Of a stretch of 7,028 nucleotides of DNA, positions 1 to 5,466 are shown in pieces. Source of the stretch: an uncultured Thermoanaerobacterales bacterium (GTDB lineage Bacteria; Bacillota; Clostridia; Christensenellales; UBA1242); contig CATKXA010000053.1 in NCBI GenBank assembly GCA_949840475.1, forward strand, positions 1 to 7,028. The letters run 5' to 3'. Position 1 is the stretch's first letter, and each line of letters begins with the position of its first letter. The notes beneath the pieces are model-generated. The model saw only the letters and a program-made list of their open reading frames with translations, was not told the origin of the DNA and did not search any database. The position numbers were made by a program, and so were the translations under genes.

Positions 1-2
1 AA

Positions 3-107
3 AGTAAAACTGAGATAGCAAAAAAGCTGACGTCAAAGGCTAAGTCTATAGAAAAAACAGCATCTAAAGCATCTGGTAAGAAGGTTAAGCAGCAAAGAAA
101 AAAGTAG
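3..107 (+). CDS. C-terminal tail of an unidentified lysine-rich protein (partial)
   Basis: One frame is open from base 3 to a TAG stop at 105-107; the other two forward frames contain early stops. The visible 34 residues are almost entirely Lys, Ala, Ser and Thr, with a basic end (KKVKQQRKK). Such low-complexity basic tails are found on nucleic-acid-binding proteins such as topoisomerase I, HU-like proteins and some ribosomal or RNA-processing proteins, but nothing here identifies the family. The start and any folded domain lie outside the window. That this is a real gene end is supported by the intrinsic terminator that overlaps the stop codon. I infer a nucleic-acid-associated function only from composition. 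Confidence 0.6.
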   Translation, partial: SKTEIAKKLTSKAKSIEKTASKASGKKVKQQRKK

Positions 108-123
108 GCAAAAGCCTACTTTT
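98..123. terminator. Bidirectional intrinsic terminator between the lysine-rich gene and tRNA-Leu
   Basis: AAAAGTAGGC (100-109) pairs perfectly with GCCTACTTTT (114-123) around a four-base AAAA loop, giving a 10-bp stem. Reading rightwards it ends in TTTT and overlaps the upstream stop codon. Reading leftwards it ends in six T's (complement of A98-A103), so it can also terminate the tRNA transcript, whose CCA end lies just 7 bases from the stem. Confidence 0.85.
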
Positions 124-129
124 ATTATT

Positions 130-213
130 TGGTGCGAGGGAAGGGATTTGAACCCTCACGACTCTCATCACTTGCCCCTTAAACAAGCGCGTCTGCCATT
201 CCGCCACCCTCGC
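130..213 (-). tRNA. tRNA-Leu, anticodon AAG, CCA encoded
   Basis: The reverse complement folds as a class II tRNA. The acceptor stem GCGAGGG/CCCTCGC is 7/7 paired. The D-arm stem is GCG/CGC. The anticodon stem is CTTGT/GCAAG with loop TTAAGGG, and a 13-base extra arm has a 3-bp stem (GAT/GTC). The T-arm is GAGGG-TTCAAAT-CCCTT, followed by discriminator A and genomically encoded CCA at 130-132. The long variable arm and the leucine-type D-arm (GCGGAATGGCAGACGC) identify tRNA-Leu. With U33 fixed by the stem register, the anticodon is AAG (complement of 178-180), which reads CUU. Most bacteria use GAG at this box, so A34 is unusual. CTT is the main leucine codon in the adjacent ctsR (9 of 14 leucines), which fits. 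The mature tRNA needs no CCA addition. Confidence 0.95.
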
Positions 214-227
214 AAATGTATATTTAT

Positions 228-256
228 ATTATAATTACATGCATTAACTTTGTAAA
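228..256 (-). promoter_or_regulatory. Sigma-A promoter of tRNA-Leu
   Basis: On the minus strand TTTACA (256-251) and a perfect TATAAT (233-228) are separated by 17 bases. The predicted start is about 7-8 bases before the tRNA 5' end, a typical short tRNA leader. Confidence 0.8.
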
Positions 257-308
257 GTAAACAATTAAATTTATTTGTAAAAGTGTCTATTTTTTTATTA
301 AAATATGT

Positions 309-337
309 TTGACAAGTCACACGTAAGGGTATATATT
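309..337 (+). promoter_or_regulatory. Sigma-A promoter of the ctsR-mcsA-mcsB-clpC operon
   Basis: A consensus -35 TTGACA (309-314), a 17-base spacer and -10 TATATT (332-337, one mismatch) place the start of transcription near base 344. CtsR boxes begin only a few bases downstream, so bound repressor would overlap the initiation region. The resulting leader is about 68 nt. No other convincing promoter serves the operon. Confidence 0.85.
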
Positions 338-347
338 AATAGTAGAG

Positions 348-364
348 TTTGACTAACTTTGACC
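348..364 (-). promoter_or_regulatory. CtsR operator box 1 (perfect heptad repeat)
   Basis: Read on the minus strand this is GGTCAAA-GTT-AGTCAAA. Both heptads match the published CtsR half-site (A/G)GTCAAA, with the required 3-base spacing. The spacer GTT departs from the NAN form but that position is the weakest part of the consensus. It lies at about +4 to +20 of the predicted transcript, so a bound CtsR dimer would block initiation or promoter escape. This is the expected autoregulatory site. Confidence 0.9.
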
Positions 365-390
365 TTTAACATCAAAGAAAGTCAAAGTTA
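354..390. repeat. 10-bp perfect inverted repeat in the ctsR leader
   Basis: TAACTTTGAC (354-363) and GTCAAAGTTA (381-390) are exact reverse complements with 17 bases between. They include the inner heptad of box 1 and the outer heptad of box 2. In DNA this reflects the paired operators; in RNA it could form a hairpin about 20 bases before the ribosome binding site. Confidence 0.6.
370..386 (+). promoter_or_regulatory. CtsR operator box 2 (one degraded heptad)
   Basis: The plus strand reads CATCAAA-GAA-AGTCAAA. The second heptad is perfect, the first has two mismatches at its 5' end, and the spacer fits NAN. It faces box 1 head to head across five bases (365-369). It is probably a weaker second CtsR dimer site. 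That it is bound is inferred from spacing and sequence. Confidence 0.7.
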
Positions 391-411
391 TAACCGATAA
401 GGGAGAAAGCT

Positions 412-879
412 ATGGCTAATATTAGTGATATTATTGAGCAATTTATTCTAAAGACAATAGGCGATGATGATAGCGTAGATATTTCTAGAAACGAACTTGC
501 TAGTTTCTTTTCTTGTGCTCCAAGCCAGATTAACTATGTGCTTGAAACTAGATTTACAGTTGACAGAGGCTTTATTAAAGAAAGTAGACGTGGTGGTGGT
601 GGATATATAAAGATTAGTAAAATCAATCTTGAAGACGATAACTACATCAATTCATTGATATTTGAAAGTGTAGGAGAGCAATTATCATACAAACGCTTGT
701 GTCAAATTTTAGATAAGCTTGAAAATCAAAAGATTATATCGGCCAAAGAAAAAGATATTATCAACAGTGCACTTAGTGAGCAATCACTTGCTATGCCATT
801 TACCATTAAAGATGATATTAGGGCAAAGGCTTTTAAGAACGTGCTTGCAACGCTTCTTAGAGCAAAGGAGGATAAGTAA
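412..879 (+). CDS. ctsR: CtsR, heat-shock transcriptional repressor
   Basis: CtsR is a dimeric winged-helix repressor of the clp stress genes in Bacillota and acts in the cytoplasm. The 155-residue length is normal for the family. The N-terminal half carries the helix-turn-helix (about residues 24-45, with ...APSQINYVLETRF...) followed by the wing motif SRRGGGGYIKI. Gly61-64 form the tetraglycine loop that acts as the thermosensor, and Arg60 corresponds to the DNA-contacting arginine of the family. The C-terminal half (about 76-155) is the helical dimerisation domain, which also contacts McsB. The ATG is preceded by GGGAG at 401-405, six bases away. Its stop codon shares one base with the mcsA start, so the two are coupled. 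Two CtsR boxes in its own leader show autoregulation. Nothing is missing or broken. Confidence 0.97.
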   Translation: MANISDIIEQFILKTIGDDDSVDISRNELASFFSCAPSQINYVLETRFTVDRGFIKESRRGGGGYIKISKINLEDDNYINSLIFESVGEQLSYKRLCQILDKLENQKIISAKEKDIINSALSEQSLAMPFTIKDDIRAKAFKNVLATLLRAKEDK

Positions 880-1262
880 TGTTTGATACTCCTTTTGATA
901 GTGTTGCTAATGCGTTGACAAAGCTTGGGCTTGAGCTTGCAGAAGACACATTTTCAAGGCAGCAAGAGATATACTGCAAACGATGCAGAACTTCTTTATC
1001 TGATTTTTTGGATACTGGTTTTGTTGGTTGTTCTAAGTGTTATGACACATTCTTGCCATATGCAAAAGATATGGCTTTAGAAATTCATGGAAAGTGTAAT
1101 CACATAGGAAAAATGCCAAAGGCAGAATCAACCTTTGCAGTGAAGAAACGTGAGCTTGAAAGACTTATTAGTGAAAAGCAAAGAGCTGTTAGCGAAGAAA
1201 ACTATATTTTAGCTGATGAACTTAAGCATAAAATTGATAAGCTAAGGGAGGAGATTAAATGA
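879..1262 (+). CDS. mcsA: McsA, activator of the McsB arginine kinase (single zinc-module form)
   Basis: McsA binds McsB, switches on its arginine kinase activity and modulates CtsR. The classical protein is about 180 residues with four CxxC motifs in two zinc modules. This one has 127 residues and only the second module, C33-x2-C36 and C51-x2-C54 (the GFVGCSKCYDTF segment is highly typical). After this come the family HG..NHIGKMPK segment (70-80) and a C-terminal UvrB/UvrC-type coiled coil (about 89-126). The first 30 residues resemble the linker that normally joins the two modules. The start is firm: AAAGGAGG at 864-871 lies seven bases before the ATG, and an upstream extension would run through the conserved end of ctsR. 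It overlaps mcsB by four bases (ATGA). I infer the zinc module loss is real rather than a misplaced start or frameshift. Confidence 0.93.
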   Translation: MFDTPFDSVANALTKLGLELAEDTFSRQQEIYCKRCRTSLSDFLDTGFVGCSKCYDTFLPYAKDMALEIHGKCNHIGKMPKAESTFAVKKRELERLISEKQRAVSEENYILADELKHKIDKLREEIK

Positions 1263-2266
1263 TAGACATTAGTTCAATAGTAATTTCTTCTAGAATTAGG
1301 CTTGCAAGGTCACTAAATGATTATATTTTCCCCGGAATGCTTTCAGGCGAGGCTGGATACAAAGTAATTAAACAAGTAGCGGACGTTGTTTTGCCACTTG
1401 GCGATTATAAAGTGTTTACGATGCAACAGTTGCCAGCTTTAGATGCTGAGGTAATGCAAGAAAAACATTTAATTTCTAAAAATTTGCTTGAAAATAAGGA
1501 TTATGGTGCTGTAATCCTTAGTGATAACCAGTCGGTAAGCATTATGGTAAATGAAGAAGACCATATTAGAGCTCAATGTTTTTTAAAGGGGCTTTCGCTA
1601 AAGCAAGCTTATGACACTTTAGAGCCAATCGATAATGCACTTATAAATAAGTTAAATGTAGCTTTTGATAGTTCACTTGGTTTTTTAAATAGCTGTATAA
1701 CAAATGTCGGTACTGGTATGCGAGCTTCAGTAATGCTATTTTTACCAGCATTAACGCTTAGCAGTGAAATCGGTAAAATCATAAACTTGCTTTCAAACCA
1801 AGGCTTGACTGTAAGAGGTGTCTTTGGAGAGGGTAGCGAAGCTCAAGGCTATATGTATCAAATCTCTAACGCGAGAAGTTTAGGGGTTAGTGAAAGTGAA
1901 ATAATTAGTAAAGTAACTAATTATGCTCTAAAGGTATGTGAGTACGAAATGCAAGCTAGAAAGAGGCTTGTAGAGAACGATGAAATCACAATTAAAGACA
2001 GAGTGTTTAGAGCATGGGGAATACTTACAAACGCGTATTCACTCTCTGCAAATGAGTTTATGAAGTATGCAGGAGAAGTGAAAATTGGTATAGCACTAGG
2101 ATTTATTAAACTTAAAGATAATACGTTAATCGATAGACTACTTTTTGATGCTCTTCCTAGTTCTTTAACCAAGATAGCAAACCAAGAAGCCTTGAACGAA
2201 ACTGAAGAAAGACTAACAAGAGCTAGCTTCGTTTCTAAGACTTTAAAGACTGCAAGGATAAAGTAA
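1259..2266 (+). CDS. mcsB: McsB, protein arginine kinase
   Basis: McsB transfers phosphate from ATP to arginine side chains of damaged proteins and of CtsR, marking them for ClpC-ClpP. The protein has the phosphagen-kinase catalytic fold. Visible motifs are SSRIRLARSL (10-19), the NEEDH motif with Glu99, Glu100 and Arg104, the active-site cysteine region SC146ITNVGTGMRASVM, and the nucleotide-binding RGVFGEGSEA segment (186-195) followed by YQISNARSLG. All core catalytic elements are present. The C-terminal helical domain (about 240-335) normally carries RDxxRA, which senses phosphoarginine; here the equivalent residues 317-322 read ERLTRA, so the RD pair is lost. At 335 residues it is slightly shorter than typical (about 350-363). 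The AAGGGAGGAG site at 1244-1253 is five bases before the ATG, and the four-base overlap with mcsA implies coupled synthesis of the partners. Confidence 0.97.
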   Translation: MIDISSIVISSRIRLARSLNDYIFPGMLSGEAGYKVIKQVADVVLPLGDYKVFTMQQLPALDAEVMQEKHLISKNLLENKDYGAVILSDNQSVSIMVNEEDHIRAQCFLKGLSLKQAYDTLEPIDNALINKLNVAFDSSLGFLNSCITNVGTGMRASVMLFLPALTLSSEIGKIINLLSNQGLTVRGVFGEGSEAQGYMYQISNARSLGVSESEIISKVTNYALKVCEYEMQARKRLVENDEITIKDRVFRAWGILTNAYSLSANEFMKYAGEVKIGIALGFIKLKDNTLIDRLLFDALPSSLTKIANQEALNETEERLTRASFVSKTLKTARIK

Positions 2267-2351
2267 AAAACGCAAAAATAGCATAAATGTCTACTAAAAC
2301 AGTGTAAAAAATGGCAATTTTAACGATATTTTTAAAAATGGAGATAAAATT
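2267..2351 (+). other. mcsB-clpC intergenic segment
   Basis: This is 85 bases of very A-rich DNA within the operon. AAAAATGG occurs twice (2307-2314 and 2334-2341), and the second copy supplies the GGAG (2340-2343) of clpC. ATTTTTAAAAAT (2328-2339) is a 12-base palindrome just before it. I see no CtsR box, CIRCE element, convincing promoter or U-tailed hairpin, so clpC most likely reads through from the ctsR promoter. Confidence 0.5.
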
Positions 2352-4832
2352 ATGGTTAATTATTCAATGACAAATAACGTAAAAAAAGCATTGCAAAGTT
2401 CAGCAAATTTAGCTTATACATTGGGAGATACCCAAGTGGGAACTGAGCACCTTTTGTATGGACTTGCAAGTGTTGCTGGTTGTGTTGCGAGTGAGCTTTT
2501 AAATGCTTACGGTGCATCAGCAAAGGCTATTAGTACTATTATAAAAAGAAACAAACCATCAGCAAAAACTTTTGTTGGGGAAGTTGCTTTAGAGTATACA
2601 CCAAGGGTTAAGGATATTATCCGTATGGCATCAGCAATTTGCTATGAGGCTGGTGTTGGCTATATTGTTACTGAACACATGCTTTATGCACTCTTGCTTG
2701 ATTCTGGCTCTATGGCTGTGAATATTTTAAGCCAGGGTTTATCTGTTGATGTTAACGCTCTAAAAGCTCAGACATTAGCATTAATTAATGGTAATGAAGT
2801 ATCAGTTAACGAGCCTTCAAATGCTTTTGATGCTCAAAAAAATACCAAGCAAAAGACTGATATAAATGCATCATTGCCTGAAGAGTTAAAAGACATGGGT
2901 ATAGACATGACTGCTAGAGCTAGGCTTGGTAAAATGGATCCAATTATAGGTAGAGAAAAAGAAACAGCTAGAATTATTGAAATACTTTGCCGAAAGACCA
3001 AAAACAATCCAGTTTTGATCGGCGAGGCTGGCGTTGGTAAGTCTGCTGTAGTTGAAGGCTTGGCTCAAGCCATTGTTAAGGGCGATGTCCCTGAACTTTT
3101 AAAGGATAAAACTATATTTTCTTTAGAGATTGGTTCGCTAATGGCGGGAACAAAATATCGCGGTAGCATGGAAGAAAAGCTAAAGAAAGCTATTGAAACT
3201 ATTATATCTCAAAAAAATATTATAGTATTTATTGATGAGATTCATATGTTGGCACAGGCTGGAAGCAAAGAGGGCGAGGTTAGCCCTTCAGATATGCTAA
3301 AACCATATCTTGCTAGAGGCGAAATGCAGACGATTGGTGCAACCACTACTGATGAATACCGCAAGTTTATTGAAAAAGACAAGGCGTTAGAGCGTAGATT
3401 CCAACCAATCACTGTTGATCAGCCAACAGAAGAAGATACGATTAAGATACTTAAAGGTATTAAAGACTCATACGAAGCTTTCCATAAAGTGAAAATTACT
3501 GATGAAGCTATTGAAGCTGCCGTGAATTTATCTGTTAGGTATATTATGGATAGAAGCTTGCCGGATAAAGCAATCGATTTGATTGATGAGGCGTGCAGCC
3601 ACGCAAAAGTAGGTGCGTCTATTGCTTCTCCAAAGCTGAAAGAGCTTGAAGCTAAGCTTAGAGAGCTAGAACTACAAAAAGAAGAGGCTAAGAGAACCGA
3701 AAACTTTGAGGGGGCTAAAATATATAAAGAACAAGCAGACCAAACCCGTGAAAAAATTGAAAAGCTTAGAGCGGACTGGGATAACTCAAAGCAGTCGCAA
3801 GTAAGCACAATTAGCGAGGCAGACATAGCAAGAGTGGTTTCTAGCTGGACTAAAATACCAGTTACTAAGCTTACAGAGAGTGAAAAAGACAAGCTTATGA
3901 ACCTTGAAAATATCTTACATAAGCGTGTCGTTGGGCAAGATGAGGCAATTAAAGCTGTATCAAAAGCAATACGCCGTGCGAGAGCTGGGCTTAAAGACCC
4001 TAAACGTCCTATAGGTTCATTTATATTCCTTGGTCCTACTGGTGTTGGTAAAACTGAGCTAACCAAGGCACTAGCTGAGGCTATGTTTGATGATGAAAAC
4101 ACTGTTATTAGACTAGATATGAGTGAATATATGGAATCGCATTCAGTTGCTAAGCTCATTGGTGCACCTCCGGGCTACGTTGGTCATGACGATGGTGGTC
4201 AACTAACTGAGCAGGTTAGAAGAAAGCCATATAGTGTTGTATTATTTGACGAGATTGAAAAAGCACACCCTGATGTTTTCAATATTTTGTTGCAAGTGCT
4301 TGATGACGGTAGGCTTACAGACAGCCAAGGTAGAACTGTCAACTTCAAAAACACTGTAATTATTTTAACAAGTAACGTTGGTGTTAGTGATTTGCCTAAG
4401 AAAAACGCTTCATTTGGGTTTGCCGAAGAAACAGAAGAGAAAAACAAAGATACAATAAAAGAGCATTTAACAAACGCTCTTCAAAAGAAATTTAAGCCAG
4501 AATTTTTGAATAGAATAGACGTGACTATAATCTTTGATTACTTAAACAGAGAAGATATTGTTAAAATTGCCAACATTATGGTTGCGAACCTTAACAAAAA
4601 GCTTGCACCTAAGAAAATTACTTTGAGCTTTACTAATGGGGCAATGCAACAAATTTTTGAAAAAGGCTATAGTGAAGAGTATGGTGCAAGACCACTAAAA
4701 AGATATATTGAGCAAAACATTGAGGACAATCTAGCAGAGGAGATATTGCTTGGTAATGTTAAAGAGAATAGTGAAGTAGTTGTTTCATTTAAGGACGGCA
4801 AATTTACATTCAAATCCAAATCTGAAGAATAA
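2352..4832 (+). CDS. clpC: ClpC, AAA+ unfoldase of the ClpCP protease
   Basis: ClpC is a hexameric ATPase that recognises phosphoarginine-marked or adaptor-bound proteins, unfolds them and passes them to ClpP. The 826 residues are a normal length. In order: two Clp N-terminal repeats (about 5-145), in which Glu32 and Glu108 (both in TEH) match the pArg-binding glutamates known in B. subtilis ClpC. Next comes AAA domain 1, with Walker A GEAGVGKS (224-231), pore loop KYRG (268-271), Walker B FIDE (293-296) and arginine fingers 348-349. A coiled-coil middle domain with a UVR-like stretch follows (about 427-477). AAA domain 2 has Walker A GPTGVGKT (561-568), pore segment GYVGHDDGG (608-616), Walker B LFDE (631-634) and sensor 2 GARPLKR (778-784). 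The ClpP-docking tripeptide is FGF (688-690), against VGF or LGF in relatives. GGAG lies eight bases before the ATG. A hairpin terminator follows immediately. Confidence 0.98.
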   Translation: MVNYSMTNNVKKALQSSANLAYTLGDTQVGTEHLLYGLASVAGCVASELLNAYGASAKAISTIIKRNKPSAKTFVGEVALEYTPRVKDIIRMASAICYEAGVGYIVTEHMLYALLLDSGSMAVNILSQGLSVDVNALKAQTLALINGNEVSVNEPSNAFDAQKNTKQKTDINASLPEELKDMGIDMTARARLGKMDPIIGREKETARIIEILCRKTKNNPVLIGEAGVGKSAVVEGLAQAIVKGDVPELLKDKTIFSLEIGSLMAGTKYRGSMEEKLKKAIETIISQKNIIVFIDEIHMLAQAGSKEGEVSPSDMLKPYLARGEMQTIGATTTDEYRKFIEKDKALERRFQPITVDQPTEEDTIKILKGIKDSYEAFHKVKITDEAIEAAVNLSVRYIMDRSLPDKAIDLIDEACSHAKVGASIASPKLKELEAKLRELELQKEEAKRTENFEGAKIYKEQADQTREKIEKLRADWDNSKQSQVSTISEADIARVVSSWTKIPVTKLTESEKDKLMNLENILHKRVVGQDEAIKAVSKAIRRARAGLKDPKRPIGSFIFLGPTGVGKTELTKALAEAMFDDENTVIRLDMSEYMESHSVAKLIGAPPGYVGHDDGGQLTEQVRRKPYSVVLFDEIEKAHPDVFNILLQVLDDGRLTDSQGRTVNFKNTVIILTSNVGVSDLPKKNASFGFAEETEEKNKDTIKEHLTNALQKKFKPEFLNRIDVTIIFDYLNREDIVKIANIMVANLNKKLAPKKITLSFTNGAMQQIFEKGYSEEYGARPLKRYIEQNIEDNLAEEILLGNVKENSEVVVSFKDGKFTFKSKSEE

Positions 4833-4860
4833 AAAACCACCAATTTTGGTGGTTTTTTTT
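4831..4860. terminator. Bidirectional intrinsic terminator shared by clpC and hpf
   Basis: AAAAAACCACC (4831-4841) pairs with GGTGGTTTTTT (4848-4858) around AATTTT, and is followed by a run of eight T's. It starts within the clpC stop codon. Read leftwards it ends in six T's from the complement of 4831-4836 and lies only 4 bases past the hpf stop, so it insulates the two convergent units from each other. Confidence 0.92.
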
Positions 4861-4864
4861 ATTG

Positions 4865-5398
4865 TTACATTGTGGTTTCAATTATACCGAAGTCGCCATC
4901 ATCTCTGCGATAAACAACATTGACATTTTGAGTCTTTTCATTCAAGAATACATAAAAACTATTGTCTACAAGATCAAGTTGTTCAATAGCTTCACTTTCG
5001 CTCATAGGGTATAGCTCAAATTTCTTACGTTTAGAAATTTTTGGCTTTTTGAAAGTTGGAAGTTCATCGAAAAATAGTAGGTCAGAAGCATCAATAAGAT
5101 TAACTTTTTTAATTGATGAGAGTTTGTCTTGATGCTTAACAATTTGTCTTTCTATCTTAGACAAGCAGATATCAAGGTTTGCATACATGTTGTCTGACTC
5201 AACTTCGCTTCTAACAAACAAGCCTTTTGCTTGGATAGAAATCTCTAGTTTATAAGTATTATCTCTTCTTGAAGATAAAACCACTTTGCAAACAGCGTCT
5301 TTGCCTAAAAATTTGTCAAAGCGAGCGACTTTTTTTTCAATCAAGTCCAAAAGTTTTTCCTTTGCGTTATAAGAGCGTTCTAAAATTTCAATTTTCAT
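4865..5398 (-). CDS. hpf: Ribosome hibernation promoting factor, long form
   Basis: Long HPF binds the decoding region of the 30S subunit and dimerises ribosomes into translationally silent 100S particles in stationary phase or stress. The 177 residues show the two-part layout: an N-terminal S30AE/YfiA domain (about 1-98, starting MKIEI and containing the EKKVARFDKFL helix), a variable linker, and the C-terminal dimerisation domain (about 118-175). The latter carries the strongly conserved RKKFELYPMSESEAIEQL, FYVFLNEKT and VNVVYRRDDGDFGIIE blocks. AAGGAG (complement of 5408-5413) lies nine bases before the ATG. It is convergent with clpC and shares its terminator. It has its own promoter, so it can be expressed independently of the membrane-protein gene upstream. 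The clear long-form tail means 100S formation would not need a separate RMF. Confidence 0.97.
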   Translation of the reverse strand: MKIEILERSYNAKEKLLDLIEKKVARFDKFLGKDAVCKVVLSSRRDNTYKLEISIQAKGLFVRSEVESDNMYANLDICLSKIERQIVKHQDKLSSIKKVNLIDASDLLFFDELPTFKKPKISKRKKFELYPMSESEAIEQLDLVDNSFYVFLNEKTQNVNVVYRRDDGDFGIIETTM

Positions 5399-5432
5399 AA
5401 AATAAATCTCCTTATGAATTTATAGTACACTT

Positions 5433-5460
5433 ATTATAACACTTTAATAACTTTTTACAA
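5433..5460 (-). promoter_or_regulatory. Promoter of hpf (extended -10)
   Basis: The minus strand carries TGTTATAAT, a perfect TATAAT (5438-5433) with the TG extension one base before it. A weak -35, TTGTAA (5460-5455), lies 16 bases upstream. An extended -10 can compensate for a weak -35. Predicted transcription starts near 5426, giving a leader of about 28 nt that contains the AAGGAG site. No CtsR box or sigma-B-like element is visible. Confidence 0.7.
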
Positions 5461-5466
5461 ACACAT

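Noticed and set aside
176..182. Reading the tRNA anticodon as TAA (Leu UUA)
   Set aside because: That register breaks the anticodon stem, because GCTTG would have to pair with GGCAA. The CTTGT/GCAAG register pairs fully and puts AAG at 34-36, in line with the TTGAGGG loop of ordinary tRNA-Leu(GAG).
308..320. TTTGACA overlapping the -35 as a third CtsR half-site
   Set aside because: Only one heptad-like match is present, with no partner at the 3-base spacing, and TTGACA is fully explained as the -35 hexamer.
214..411. CIRCE (HrcA) element in the ctsR leader
   Set aside because: Some Bacillota have joint CtsR/HrcA control, but no TTAGCACTC-N9-GAGTGCTAA arrangement is present here or before clpC.
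1921..2172. Open frame antisense to mcsB (83 codons)
   Set aside because: It is the complement of the conserved McsB C-terminal domain, with no start signals and no family resemblance. The same reasoning applies to antisense frames at 2886-3068 and 4199-4447.
2267..2351. A possible internal promoter or attenuator before clpC
   Set aside because: The A/T runs offer several -10-like strings but no -35 at proper spacing, and the ATTTTTAAAAAT palindrome is too weak in RNA and lacks a U-tail.
3419..4159. Long open frame antisense to clpC (246 codons, Ser/Leu-rich)
   Set aside because: It lies wholly opposite a strongly conserved ClpC region. Its Ser/Leu-rich composition is what the reverse complement of Glu/Lys-rich helices gives, and it shows no recognisable domain or ribosome binding site.
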